NCBI GenBank assembly: GCA_046758085.1
Contig: JBHHZP010000005.1
Coordinates: forward strand, 1-52,050
Length of the DNA: 52,050 nucleotides
Origin: VRUB01 sp046758085
GTDB taxonomy: Bacteria; Pseudomonadota; Gammaproteobacteria; Acidiferrobacterales; SPGG2
Reading direction: 5' to 3'
Below are positions 35,547 through 44,146 of this stretch, piece after piece (position 1 is the stretch's first letter; each line of letters opens with the position of its first letter). The notes below the pieces were generated by a model that was given only the letters and a program-made list of their open reading frames with translations, did not search any database and had not been told where the DNA came from. The position numbers were made by a program, and so were the translations under genes.

Positions 35547-35726
35547 ATGGACAGGATGTTAAAAAAGATCATTTGCCCTGGGAAACTGTGTGTCGCCGGC
35601 ACATACTTAGCGGTGCGGCAGAGCCGTCACACCTCGGGTTCACGGTGCGAACCGGCCTCTTCACTGTTCCTCGCTTACCCACACTTCTTCGGTCCCTGGC
35701 CCGGTGACACGGCATTGCTAGGATGA
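35547..35726 (+). CDS. Possible 59-residue small protein upstream of the zinc-ribbon gene
   Basis: An open frame of 59 codons starts at ATG 35547, with AAAGGA seven bases upstream. Its TGA stop overlaps the ATG of the zinc-ribbon gene (ATGA). The product begins MDRMLKKIICPGKLC and contains three cysteines. It has no resemblance I recognise. The predicted transcription start lies inside the ribosome binding site, which weakens the case. It may instead be part of a 185-base leader. Confidence 0.3.
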   Translation: MDRMLKKIICPGKLCVAGTYLAVRQSRHTSGSRCEPASSLFLAYPHFFGPWPGDTALLG

Positions 35727-36469
35727 GTGCTTTCGATAAGGTTTGCCCTCAGTGCTCGGCTGCCAACAGCGCGGGCGCGGTGCTGTGTGAGTGCGGCTAT
35801 CTGTTTAATCCGATTTACCTTAAGGACCCGGAGCTCGCCCTGGAGCTCGCTATCAGGGAAGAGTCGCTGATCGAGGAATATCTTGCGGCGCGCGCCGAGC
35901 AGGCCATAGCAGCTGCAAGAACCGCCGCCCATCATGGTGCCAAGGAGCCGGGTAACGAACAAAAAGCCGCGCAAGCCGCAATCACGCAGCATGCTGCCGC
36001 CGTGGCACAAGCCGAGCTGGCGCGGCAGTGTGTACGCACGGCCGAGGCCGAGGGCCGGCTGGAGGCGCACCGTGACCGTTGCCGCCGCTCGGGCAAGGCA
36101 CAACCCGGGTACGCAGACGGTTGGCGCGCGATTATTGTAGCCGAAGCGCTCAAGGCGAAAAGTGTTCGGAGCCCCCTCGTTGCGCGCGACGACGACTCAC
36201 GTGTAACAACCAGCAACGGGGCGGGAGCCACTTTTACCTCCATGCAAGCGGCCAAGGCCGATGAGGTGATGAAGACCGCTCCACGGCTCGGCACGACGCA
36301 GTGCCCGGCGTGCGATGCCACTTTAGCGGCAAACGGCGGGCGTTGTCAGTGTGGGTGGTCAGTGTCGATGCCACTTTCCGAGGTTGCGAGACTGCAGGCT
36401 CGGGGCGGCGGTAAGCACGAATCTAGGCGGCCGAGCACGCATCCCGGCAAACCGACCAAGCCGCGTTAA
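35723..36469 (+). CDS. Protein with matching zinc ribbons at both ends and an Ala-rich helical middle
   Basis: 248 residues. Two zinc ribbons have identical spacing, C-x2-C-x10-C-x-C: Cys8/11/22/24 and Cys194/197/208/210. Between them, about residues 40-135, is a helical Ala/Glu-rich stretch with coiled-coil character (EEYLAARAEQAIAAARTAA, AAVAQAELARQCVRTAEAE). Residues 140-190 and the tail are polar and basic. I do not recognise a family. No signal peptide is present, so it is probably cytosolic; a scaffold or nucleic-acid-binding role is only a guess. Confidence 0.6.
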   Translation: MSAFDKVCPQCSAANSAGAVLCECGYLFNPIYLKDPELALELAIREESLIEEYLAARAEQAIAAARTAAHHGAKEPGNEQKAAQAAITQHAAAVAQAELARQCVRTAEAEGRLEAHRDRCRRSGKAQPGYADGWRAIIVAEALKAKSVRSPLVARDDDSRVTTSNGAGATFTSMQAAKADEVMKTAPRLGTTQCPACDATLAANGGRCQCGWSVSMPLSEVARLQARGGGKHESRRPSTHPGKPTKPR

Positions 36470-36586
36470 TCTGCTCCCGACGCTCCTGCCGTGTTCCAGC
36501 AATCGGTATGACCGAGGCGCTGGTCAGCACGTGCTTGTCGTGCCTCAAATTTACGTCACCTTGTCATTCGGTTTGGTCTCTACGCC

Positions 36587-37073
36587 GAGATTTGGGTCTA
36601 TGGGCTCAGGAACCCGTGGCGGTTCTGCTTCGACCGACAAGCCAACACGCTGCAGTTACCGATTTAGGCCAGAGTCAATGGAAGGAGGCCGCAGTCGCGC
36701 CTTTCCGCATAAGTGGGTTAAACTACGAATGGAGCGCTATAGAGGCCGAGCACTGTTTTAATTCGCCTTTCTGTAACACCAACGGCATTACGTTGCCGGC
36801 ACTTGAGTATGGATATACTGATAGTTGCCCGATCACCGGCGGATACGTATATCGTGGCAGTGCGACGCCAATGCTTGGCGGGCATTATTTCTACTCAGAT
36901 TTTGGCGCAGGGTTCTTGAGAAGTTTCCTGTGTGGAAACGGCGTTACGATCGACGAGCACCAGTGAGAAATTGACGACCTCGAACGCGCGCTTTCATTCG
37001 ACGAAGACGCCAATGGTGAGCTCTATATCTATCTTGCCACAAAACGGCACTGTTTATCGGCTAGGGAGGGACA
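36587..37073 (+). pseudogene. Decayed C-terminal remnant of a PQQ-dependent sugar dehydrogenase-like protein
   Basis: Three frame pieces read as one protein: EIWVYGLRNPWRFCFDRQAN (36587-36646), then, after a shift near 36655, TDLGQSQWKEAAV to SDFGAGFLRSF ending at a TGA at 36964-36966. EIDDLERALSFDEDANGELYI continues in the same frame, and a further shift near 37043 is followed by NGTVYRLG. GLRNPWRFSFD, DxGQxxWEE, GGYVYRG, YFYGDxGxG and FGEDANGELY are landmarks of the glucose/sorbosone dehydrogenase beta-propeller. The N-terminal two thirds are missing. It is therefore a non-functional remnant. Confidence 0.8.
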
Positions 37074-37076
37074 GTG

Positions 37077-37904
37077 ATGCATAAGAACATTTTTGCAACG
37101 TTCGTGAAGACCTTTGTGACCGTGGTCTTGTTGGTGGCCTGCAACCTGGTGTATGCGCAGGGGGGGACATTGCAGTGGTTCGGGCAATCGGCCTTCAAGA
37201 TCACCACAGCGGACGGCAAAGTGATCTTGATAGATCCTTTCGTCACCAAGAACCCGAAGACCCCCGAGAACCTCAAGGACCTGGGTAGGCTCGGCAAGGT
37301 CGACCTGATCCTTGTAACCCACGGCCACGGCGATCACATCGGCGATACGGTGCAGATTGCCAAGATTACCGGCGCCAAGGTCGCGCTGAACGCAGACATG
37401 GGACATACCTTTGCTACGCTAGGCTGGTTACCCTATAAGCAGATGATTCGATTCAACAAGAGTGGGCCCATTACACCGCTTGGTCCGCGTATCCGCATCA
37501 CTATGGTTCATGCCGAGCACAGCTCCGAGGTAGTGAGCAAAGATCCCGGCAGCAAGCAAAAATCAGTGCACCCGGGTGGCGAGCCGGCCGGCTACATCAT
37601 CGAGCTGGAGAATGGTTATAAGATCTACCACGCGGGAGACACAGGGGTGTTCAGCGACATGAAGTTCATTGGTGAGTACTACAGACCGGACCTTGCCTTG
37701 CTTCCAATCGGCGGTCACTTCACCATGGATCCGGCGCACGCGGCCTACGCTGTGCGCAAGTTGCTGAAAACGCAGACCGTCATCCCCATGCACTACGGCA
37801 CCTTTGCGCCGCTGAAGGGGACACCCGATCAATTCAAGCAGGCACTCGGCGACTTTCCGACCACGGTTATTGTCATGAAGCCTGGCGAGGTCCGCGAGCT
37901 CTAA
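37077..37904 (+). CDS. Exported metallo-beta-lactamase-fold hydrolase (UPF0173-like)
   Basis: 275 residues from the ATG at 37077, with AGGGAGGG upstream; the preceding GTG is less likely. Residues 1-27 are a signal peptide (VTVVLLVACNLVYAQG). The metal-binding THGHGDHIGD (HxHxDH), a conserved His in MVHAEHSSE, the Asp in YHAGDTGVF and the final His in IPMHYGTFAPL fit the UPF0173 family of metal-dependent hydrolases. Members are usually about 225 residues and cytosolic, so the signal peptide is unusual. Substrate unknown. It lies directly after the dehydrogenase remnant. Confidence 0.85.
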   Translation: MHKNIFATFVKTFVTVVLLVACNLVYAQGGTLQWFGQSAFKITTADGKVILIDPFVTKNPKTPENLKDLGRLGKVDLILVTHGHGDHIGDTVQIAKITGAKVALNADMGHTFATLGWLPYKQMIRFNKSGPITPLGPRIRITMVHAEHSSEVVSKDPGSKQKSVHPGGEPAGYIIELENGYKIYHAGDTGVFSDMKFIGEYYRPDLALLPIGGHFTMDPAHAAYAVRKLLKTQTVIPMHYGTFAPLKGTPDQFKQALGDFPTTVIVMKPGEVREL

Positions 37905-38009
37905 AACAGCACCGGGGTTGCGGCAAGCCTGATGAGGGGGCGATCCTCCAGCCCGCATCATCACGCGCCCGCCGCACGCAGCCTTTCAGCGCCTGGCGCG
38001 CGCGGCGTG

Positions 38010-38507
38010 TCAGTCGATCCTTATCCGGCGGCCGCGTACAGCTTGGGTCCTGGGCAGCGTCACTCGCAGCACACCGCGGCGGTAACGCGCCTTGGCCCGG
38101 AACTGGTCGACCTCGGCAGGCAAGGGAATCGCGCGCTCAAAACGTCCGTAGGCCCGTTCCATGACGTAGTATTGCCCGCGCGTTTGCTCGCTTTCAACCC
38201 GCTTTTCGCCCCGCACCACTAGCATATGATTGACTACCTCGATGTCGAAGCCTCCCGCATCCATGCCCGGGATCTCGAGCTTCACGTGCACATCGTTGTC
38301 GTCCATTTTCACTTCGGCCGCGAGCAGACCCCAACGTGAGGCATGTCGCATCACATCTTCGGCGCCGGCATTCAGCTCGCCGGGGGGTTGCCTTGGTGTA
38401 AAGCGGGTCAGGGCATGACTGGCCCGTTCCCGCAAGTCGCGCCAGCCCTCTGCCAGATTGTCCCACGCGTGTGCGGCACCTTCTCGAATTTGATCAAGTG
38501 CACTCAT
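38010..38507 (-). CDS. Hsp20/alpha-crystallin small heat-shock protein
   Basis: 165 residues from the ATG at 38507, preceded by GGAGG nine bases upstream; a frame to 38567 is less likely. The alpha-crystallin domain (about residues 70-160) shows VKLEIPGMDAGGFDIEVVNHMLVVRGEKR, YGRFERAIPLP and YRRGVLRVTLPRT. The N-terminal 45 residues are helical (AHAWDNLAEGWRDLRERASHAL). It is a cytosolic holdase chaperone. I see no heat-shock promoter or ROSE-type element that I could support. Confidence 0.92.
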   Translation of the reverse strand: MSALDQIREGAAHAWDNLAEGWRDLRERASHALTRFTPRQPPGELNAGAEDVMRHASRWGLLAAEVKMDDNDVHVKLEIPGMDAGGFDIEVVNHMLVVRGEKRVESEQTRGQYYVMERAYGRFERAIPLPAEVDQFRAKARYRRGVLRVTLPRTQAVRGRRIRID

Positions 38508-39087
38508 TCTGGTTTCCTCCACTTTTTGCCACGGGATAAAACGTAAGGACGATTTCGGTGATTGCAAGCGGCATTATCCGGTCAGCGCCTGATGATCGAA
38601 AGGGTCCCCGCCGTCCGCCCGATCCCGGTATGAGCCAGCGCAAAACCGGTTAATATGCTGGCCGGTGTTTTTTCAATGGGCTCCGCTGGATGCGTGTATG
38701 GAGCCGTTATTTCCGGGTCCCGCCGCGCCTACTTCCCTGCAGGCGTGCCGCGCCTCCCGGGCCGTGCGACGGTTTCAGACACGAACGCTCGTGGTAGTTG
38801 GGGCCAAGGTGGGAGCTCATGGACCAGCAGTGCGAAAGGGCAGAATTGAATATGTTGAGCCAGGCTGTTGGCTGCTAGCCAAAAGGTTTTTTGCTCGACG
38901 GTACGAGCAACAGTCATGTCTCGGTGGGCGCGAGAACTTAAGACACGTCGGTGTTCGTGAACCTCATGTGTGACCTTCGGGCGCGGGGCGATGGCCTGCG
39001 AGGGCGGCGCTTGTCTTGACGCACGCTTGCAGGCGGCGTAGAAAGCAAGGCTCGTGGCCCGCTTACCATTCGGGACGGTAGCATCTG
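38508..39087. other. Long intergenic region hsp20-SDR
   Basis: These 580 bases carry only short frames without ribosome binding sites. One structured piece is ACCGG (38645-38649) paired with CCGGT (38662-38666), followed by GTTTTTT. It looks like a plus-strand terminator, although no plus-strand gene precedes it. An unannotated short transcript between 38570 and 38640 is possible but unsupported. The divergent promoters of hsp20 and the SDR gene must lie here. Confidence 0.35.
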
Positions 39088-39867
39088 ATGGATCTGGGAA
39101 TCGCCGGAAAAAATGCGCTCGTGTGCGCAGCCAGTAAGGGGTTGGGCCGTGCCTGCGCGATGGCGCTCGCGCGCGAAGGGGTTAGTATAACCATCGTCGC
39201 TCGCACAGCCGCACCGTTGCAGCACACGGCCGATGAGATTCGTCGCGAGACCCAGGTCGAGGTCACGCCCGTGGTCGCCGATATTACAACATCCGAAGGC
39301 CGTGAGCACGCACTTGCAGCCTGTCCTGCCCCCGATATTCTTGTGAACAATGCCGGCGGTCCCCCACCGGGGGATTTTCGCGATTGGACACGGGAGGACT
39401 GGATCAGGGCGATCGATGCGAACATGCTGACTCCGATCGAGCTAATCAAGGCGACCGTGGACCACATGATGACCCAACAGTTCGGACGTATCGTTAACAT
39501 CACCTCAAGCGCGGTCAAGGCGCCGATTGATATCCTCGGCCTGTCAAACGGGGCCCGGGCGGGTCTGACCGGTTTTGTCGCGGGGCTCGCGCGCAAGACA
39601 GTGAGCACCAATGTCACGATCAACAACTTGCTGCCCGGACCGTTCGAGACCGACCGTCTGCGGGCGACGGTAGCGAGGCTCGCCGAGACCAGCGGGCAAT
39701 CCTTTGAAGATGTATGGAACGCGCGGCAGCAGGCCAATCCGGCCCGGCGCTTTGGTTCGCCGGCGGAGTTCGGGCAGGCCTGCGCTTTTCTTTGTAGCCG
39801 GTGGGCGGGCTATATTACGGGGCAAAATCTCCTCATCGATGGGGGCGCCTTTCCCGGTACCCTATAG
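39088..39867 (+). CDS. SDR-family protein lacking the catalytic YxxxK pair
   Basis: 259 residues. The Rossmann motif is AASKGLGRA (residues 12-20, variant of TGxxxGIG), with NNAGGPPPG and the Ser motif NITSSAVK. Where classical SDRs have YxxxK the sequence is ILGLSNGARAGL, so Tyr and Lys are Ser and Ala/Arg. This LSNGAR variant belongs to a known subgroup annotated loosely as 3-oxoacyl-ACP reductase-like. Ordinary reductase chemistry is therefore doubtful. Cofactor binding appears intact, and the C-terminal GYITGQNLLIDGGAF is normal. Confidence 0.85.
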   Translation: MDLGIAGKNALVCAASKGLGRACAMALAREGVSITIVARTAAPLQHTADEIRRETQVEVTPVVADITTSEGREHALAACPAPDILVNNAGGPPPGDFRDWTREDWIRAIDANMLTPIELIKATVDHMMTQQFGRIVNITSSAVKAPIDILGLSNGARAGLTGFVAGLARKTVSTNVTINNLLPGPFETDRLRATVARLAETSGQSFEDVWNARQQANPARRFGSPAEFGQACAFLCSRWAGYITGQNLLIDGGAFPGTL

Positions 39868-39981
39868 ATGAGCCCACTCAGTGTCCGGTTGTCATGAGCG
39901 ACGACGCGGCCAACAGGTGTGTTTGCTGAGCCCGCCTGTCTTCGGCGATACGACCTGAATGTCGGGGAGCCGCAGCATTAG

Positions 39982-40680
39982 ATGGTGACGTTAACCGCAG
40001 AGACACTACGCGGCATCGAGGTGTTCCAAAATTTGGCAGCCGACGAGCGGCGGGCGCTGGCGGCCCATTGTGACGCGCGCTACTACTCGGTCAATGAGCA
40101 GATTGTCTCCCGGCAGGACGAGTCTAGCGACGTCTATTTTATTGTCAGCGGCAACGTCCGCGTGACAATCTACTCGCGCTTAGGCCGGCAGGTCAGCTTC
40201 CGTGATCTCGGTTCGGGGCAGATGTTCGGCGACCTATCTGCGATCGACGGCAGGCCGCGTTCGGCAAACGTGGTTGCCTTGGCTGATTCGTTAATCGCGT
40301 CCATGCCCCCCGAGCGTTTCTGGGAGGCCTTGCGTGCACATCCGGCGGTCACCGAGGCCACATTGAAGGAATTGGCCAACGTGATTCGTCGGCTGTCGGA
40401 TCGCGTCATCGAGTTCAGTACGCTCGGAGTGAAGAACCGAATCCATGCCGAGTTGTTACGTCTGGCGCGCGAGCATATGCACGATGACAACAGCGCAGAG
40501 ATCTCACCGGCGCCAACCCATGCGGATGTGGCCAGTCGGATCAGCACGCACCGCGAAGCGGTCACGCGGGAGCTGAACCATCTCACACAGACCAGGCTAA
40601 TCGAGCGGCGTAGCGGTAAACTGGTTATTCACGATGTGGCACGGCTTGCAAAAATGGTACAGGACGTGCAACAAGCATGA
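39982..40680 (+). CDS. Crp/Fnr-family transcriptional regulator
   Basis: 232 residues. The cyclic-nucleotide-binding beta-roll spans about residues 10-125 (DVYFIVSGNVRVTIYSRLGRQVSF, GQMFGDLSAIDGRPRSANVVAL), a dimer helix follows, and a winged helix-turn-helix lies at about 172-232. The recognition helix reads THREAVTRELNHL, closer to Crp (RExxxR) than to Fnr (ExxSR). There is no N-terminal cysteine cluster, so it is not an oxygen-sensing Fnr. The PRS segment (GRPRSANVVAL) resembles the phosphate-binding cassette of cAMP sensors. Its targets are unknown; it stands alone between an SDR gene and a hypothetical. Confidence 0.92.
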   Translation: MVTLTAETLRGIEVFQNLAADERRALAAHCDARYYSVNEQIVSRQDESSDVYFIVSGNVRVTIYSRLGRQVSFRDLGSGQMFGDLSAIDGRPRSANVVALADSLIASMPPERFWEALRAHPAVTEATLKELANVIRRLSDRVIEFSTLGVKNRIHAELLRLAREHMHDDNSAEISPAPTHADVASRISTHREAVTRELNHLTQTRLIERRSGKLVIHDVARLAKMVQDVQQA

Positions 40681-40839
40681 CGCCGGCAAAGTGCAATCGT
40701 ACCGGCGCCCTGCGTGCCCGAGCATTTTCGCGTTAGCGCCCACTGCCGTGCTGGAAGCATCCAGCCTAGCCCCATACAGGGATCGAGCATTTGCTTTCTA
40801 ATACCGTCGCCAGGCGGGGGATTTGAGGAGACGCAGTGA

Positions 40840-41367
40840 TTAGCGCCGCTTTCTTTTGTCTCTCCGTGCTTTGGCCTGCTCACGTTTCCGTTTTCGCCTA
40901 ATGCGTTTTCCGATCATCATGGCAGCCGCCAGCGCGACAGCCGCAGACGTGATGGCTGCGTAGCCCCATAATGGAAACGCATTTCTGGCGAGCCGCTGTT
41001 CTACAAGCTTGCCACCGATGATGTTGGCGTAATGAATACGCCGCGTGGACTTGTCGCCGGGAGTAAACGTTACACGGATGCTCGCCTCACCAGCCGCAGT
41101 GCGGATTTGAAGTTTGCGCCCGAGATCACGATCGTGCAGATGTAGTTGAATATCGTAATAACCCTGCGAATTGGTCTTTTGATAGCCGATTACCTCGTTA
41201 CCAAGCCGGATTGACACGGCGCTGTTGAAAATAGGATTTTCATTGGCGTCAAGAACGAAACCTTTGACGTTGTATCGATGATCCATCTCGTGCGTGGCGA
41301 ACGCCGCGCTTGAAATTAGGAAAAAAAGGACGATGGGAGAGAAAAATAATCGCATAATTTGTCTCAT
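40840..41367 (-). CDS. Exported protein with carboxypeptidase-regulatory-like domain and C-terminal TM helix
   Basis: 175 residues from the ATG at 41367. The N-terminal signal peptide (RLFFSPIVLFFLISSAAFA) is followed by a beta-sandwich resembling the carboxypeptidase regulatory-like fold: VKGFVLDANENPIFNSAVSIR, then TNSQGYYDIQLHLH. Near residue 135 a membrane helix (YAAITSAAVALAAAMMIG) is followed by a strongly basic tail (RKRKREQAKARRDKRKRR). This is consistent with a periplasmic domain anchored at its C-terminus with the tail inside. Function unknown. Confidence 0.6.
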   Translation of the reverse strand: MRQIMRLFFSPIVLFFLISSAAFATHEMDHRYNVKGFVLDANENPIFNSAVSIRLGNEVIGYQKTNSQGYYDIQLHLHDRDLGRKLQIRTAAGEASIRVTFTPGDKSTRRIHYANIIGGKLVEQRLARNAFPLWGYAAITSAAVALAAAMMIGKRIRRKRKREQAKARRDKRKRR

Positions 41368-41872
41368 GGCTGCCTGGTCAAAGGGTGCAATGGCGGCGAC
41401 TAGGGCGGGCACTTACCGTTTAGTGCGTGGCATTCGAGGCGGCATCCGGTCTAAGCTCCGCGTGTCCATTTTAACGACTGTACACGCCGTTGCATACTTC
41501 CGCTATCAGGGCTTTCGCAGGGCGTGACCTGATTCCATGCTTCTGCTAATCGGGATGCTGGGAGGCAAGAGCGGCACTCATGCCCTGGGGGCTGCGCTCG
41601 TCGTGCTCGGTGACCGCCGGTATGCCAATACCGGTTACCCTGTTTTCTGGGCATTGATCGGCTCGAACTGTCTGAAATATTTTTGCGCTGCAAGCGGTCT
41701 TATCATTTTGCGGTTTTGACGTTTGAACGTCAGGGCCGCGCTGTATCTCGACGGCCCACTGGTGGAAACTAAGGCCGAGGGATGCCGTCTGACAGAAAAA
41801 ATCGGAATAGGGTCAATGGGTATGACCACCTACCACGGCGCAGTGCGGGAAACGCAACGGAAATACATCGTC
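41368..41872. other. Intergenic region with a near-perfect palindrome
   Basis: About 500 bases with no gene I can support; a 60-codon frame at 41537-41719 is hydrophobic but has no ribosome binding site or family. At 41717-41732, TGACGTT and AACGTCA are exact inverted repeats around TG, a 16-base operator-like site upstream of the TlpA-like gene. The TlpA-like frame is itself open through 41723-41872, so its start could lie further up. Confidence 0.35.
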
Positions 41873-42457
41873 ATGGGCCTGGTGCGGCCAGCAGGCCGCC
41901 GGTCAAGACGCGGCAAATGTCGGTGTCATCGATCCCGCGGCCCGCGGTATTTCGCCCTGATACTGGGGCTGATCCTCAGTGGTGGCGAGGCCAGCGATGC
42001 AGCGGGCCTGGCGCCCGGGGAACCCGTCCCTGACTTTACATACAATCTTTTCAGTGCAAACGGCAGGGAAGGCAGCGCTCAGCGTCTTTCCGATCTTCGT
42101 GGGAAACCGGTGGTGCTCAATTTCTGGGCCGGGAAGTGCCCGCCGTGCCGGGTGGAGATGCCGGAGTTTCAGGGATTCTACGAGGATTTCCAGGCCCGGA
42201 TCGCCGTCTTGGGAATCGATGTTGGTGCATTCACCGATCTGGGCAGTCGGGACGATGGGCGACGGTTGGTAAGTGAGCTCGGAGTTCGCTATCCCACGGG
42301 GTTCACTGCGGATCATCGGGTTATGCAGCTGTACCAGGTGTATGCAATGCCGACCACCATATTTATAGATGCCAACGGTAAACTGGTTAAGAGATGGAAC
42401 GGTGTGTTGAATCGTGATGCGCTGACGGCCATGGCAGCGCACTTACTGCAGCGATAG
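41873..42457 (+). CDS. TlpA-like periplasmic thioredoxin
   Basis: 194 residues from the ATG at 41873; ATGs at 41816 and 41822 in the same frame are also possible. A basic start and a hydrophobic helix (YFALILGLILSGGEA) form a membrane anchor or signal peptide. The thioredoxin domain shows LRGKPVVLNFWAGKCPPCRVEMP with the active site C89-P-P-C92 and the cis-Pro loop YAMPTTIFIDANGK. Such proteins reduce disulfides in the periplasm, often for cytochrome c maturation. Downstream are the DUF3179 protein and two c-type cytochromes, which suits that role. Confidence 0.88.
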   Translation: MGLVRPAGRRSRRGKCRCHRSRGPRYFALILGLILSGGEASDAAGLAPGEPVPDFTYNLFSANGREGSAQRLSDLRGKPVVLNFWAGKCPPCRVEMPEFQGFYEDFQARIAVLGIDVGAFTDLGSRDDGRRLVSELGVRYPTGFTADHRVMQLYQVYAMPTTIFIDANGKLVKRWNGVLNRDALTAMAAHLLQR

Positions 42458-42571
42458 CTTGGCGGATAGAGTGCCGGGAACCGCATGGCATATCGACAGC
42501 GTTGACCTGAGAATCGTGGCCACTGCGATTTGGCGGCCAGGTTTGGGGGGAAATCGAAAGGAGAGCACCCT

Positions 42572-43768
42572 ATGACACTGAACAACATGTCGGCTATTGA
42601 GATCTTCGCGCTCGGCGCGCTCGTGATCGTCGTAAACCTGGGTCAATCTGTGACGGCCGGTTCAACGGCGTCGGGGCAGCTTGTAAAACCGGATCCCGAT
42701 TATCGTAAGAAGCTGGCAAGCTCGCGGATCTCGACTTATGGTTGGAAAACCGACTTCAGCAGACACAGTGTGCCGTTCGATGAGATACTTTCTGGCGGTG
42801 TTCCGCGTGATGGTATTCCGCCAATCGACAAGCCCAAGTTCGTCACTGTCGCCGATGCCGCCAGTTGGCTTGCGAAGCAGGAGCCCGTGATTGCCTTCGA
42901 GATCAACGGGGACACCCGCGCCTACCCGCTGCAAGTGATGATCTGGCACGAGCTCGTGAACGACGAGGTCGGCGGTATGCCGGTGACCGTCAGCTTTTGT
43001 CCTTTGTGCAACTCCGTCGTAGTGTTTGACCGAGAGCTTGACGGCGTCGTATATGATTTTGGCGTCTCCGGAAATTTGCGCAACAGTGATCTCATCATGT
43101 GGGACCGGCAAACCGAGTCATGGTGGCAGCAACTTACAGGGAACGCGATCATCGGGCAGCTGGCAGGAAGGAAGCTCCGCATTCTGCCATCCGCGATCAT
43201 CGCCTGGTCGGATTTCAAGGCTGCGCACCCGCAGGGCAAGGTGTTGTCCAAGAAAACCGGTTATTATCGCCGTTATGGCGACAATCCGTACATAGGCTAC
43301 GATCGTGCCGACACCCCGCCATTTCTGTATGACGGCAAGCTCGATGATCGGTTACAGCCGAAGGAGCGCGTGCTGGCCGTGACGATTGACGAGGTCAGTG
43401 CAGCGTTTCCGTTCTGGGTGCTGCGCTCGGAAAAGGTAGTTAGCTACACGCTGAACGGCCAGGAGATGGTGATATTATTCAAATCCGGAGCGCACTCGGC
43501 GCTGGGCGCGCAATCGATTGCTGCTGCCGCCGATGTCGGTGCGACCGGGGTGTTTGATCCGAACCTGGATGGAAAGAAGCTTAGATTCCGTGCCGAGGGT
43601 GGGCACTTTGTCGATCGTGAGACCGGGAGCGTATGGAATATCCTCGGTGAAGCGATTGATGGCCCGCTGGCCGGGAAAAAACTTACCCCGATTGTGCACG
43701 CCAACCACTTCTGGTTCACATGGGCGGCGTTTAAGGCGGATACGACGATCTACCGCGGCGAGAGTTAG
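42572..43768 (+). CDS. DUF3179 domain protein, exported
   Basis: 398 residues from the ATG at 42572 with GGAGAG upstream. A hydrophobic segment (IEIFALGALVIVVNLGQSVTAG) is a signal peptide. The DUF3179 core shows DGIPPIDKPKF, VIAFEINGDTRAYPLQVMIWHELVND, SFCPLCNSVVVFDRELDG, and DFGVSGNLRNSDLIMWDRQTESWWQQ. The CPLC pair could bind metal or form a disulfide reducible by the TlpA-like protein 115 bases upstream. The function of DUF3179 is not known. It probably forms an operon with the thioredoxin. Confidence 0.9.
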   Translation: MTLNNMSAIEIFALGALVIVVNLGQSVTAGSTASGQLVKPDPDYRKKLASSRISTYGWKTDFSRHSVPFDEILSGGVPRDGIPPIDKPKFVTVADAASWLAKQEPVIAFEINGDTRAYPLQVMIWHELVNDEVGGMPVTVSFCPLCNSVVVFDRELDGVVYDFGVSGNLRNSDLIMWDRQTESWWQQLTGNAIIGQLAGRKLRILPSAIIAWSDFKAAHPQGKVLSKKTGYYRRYGDNPYIGYDRADTPPFLYDGKLDDRLQPKERVLAVTIDEVSAAFPFWVLRSEKVVSYTLNGQEMVILFKSGAHSALGAQSIAAAADVGATGVFDPNLDGKKLRFRAEGGHFVDRETGSVWNILGEAIDGPLAGKKLTPIVHANHFWFTWAAFKADTTIYRGES

Positions 43769-44146
43769 GGCCCCTTAGGCCGCGCAGGTGCACCCGTCTC
43801 GCTCATGCGGCCTCGCCGGGACGGGCAGCGCGATGTGGCAATGCATTGGTCCATGCAGCGGCGGGCCAACGTGAGCTGTCTTGGCGGGCCCACGGCAACG
43901 CCGGATGTGGTGTGCGCGATCCACGCGAGGTGCCCGGAACGCGCGCTCACCGCCGGCGCGGCTGTGTGTGAGCAAGGCGTTTGTATGCCTTTGGCGCAAA
44001 AATGGCCAAAAAATAAGCGGTTACAAATATGCCGGCGGCCGCGAAAGAAAATCCGATTTTTTGTCTATGGACCGAAAGGATTCCGGCGTTTCGCCGGTCA
44101 TATACGATCAGTATCAATCACACTTACCAATAGAGGAGGCAGGGAA
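43769..44146. other. Intergenic region upstream of the cytochrome P460-family gene
   Basis: The frame of the cytochrome gene is open through most of these 378 bases, but it lacks any family resemblance, and the true start has its own ribosome binding site (GAGGAGGCAGGGA at 44133-44145) and signal peptide. The part after 43990 is AT-richer than its surroundings and probably holds the promoter; I cannot pick the hexamers with confidence. Confidence 0.4.

Noticed and set aside
39982..40680. Local Crp/Fnr-family protein as the Fnr that binds 51120-51133
   Set aside because: It has no cysteine cluster, and its recognition helix is Crp-like, not Fnr-like.
41537..41719. 60-codon hydrophobic frame
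   Set aside because: No ribosome binding site, no family resemblance, and it overlaps the palindrome region.
43805..44146. N-terminal extension of the cytochrome P460-family frame
   Set aside because: It would bury a clear signal peptide; the ATG at 44147 has a strong ribosome binding site.
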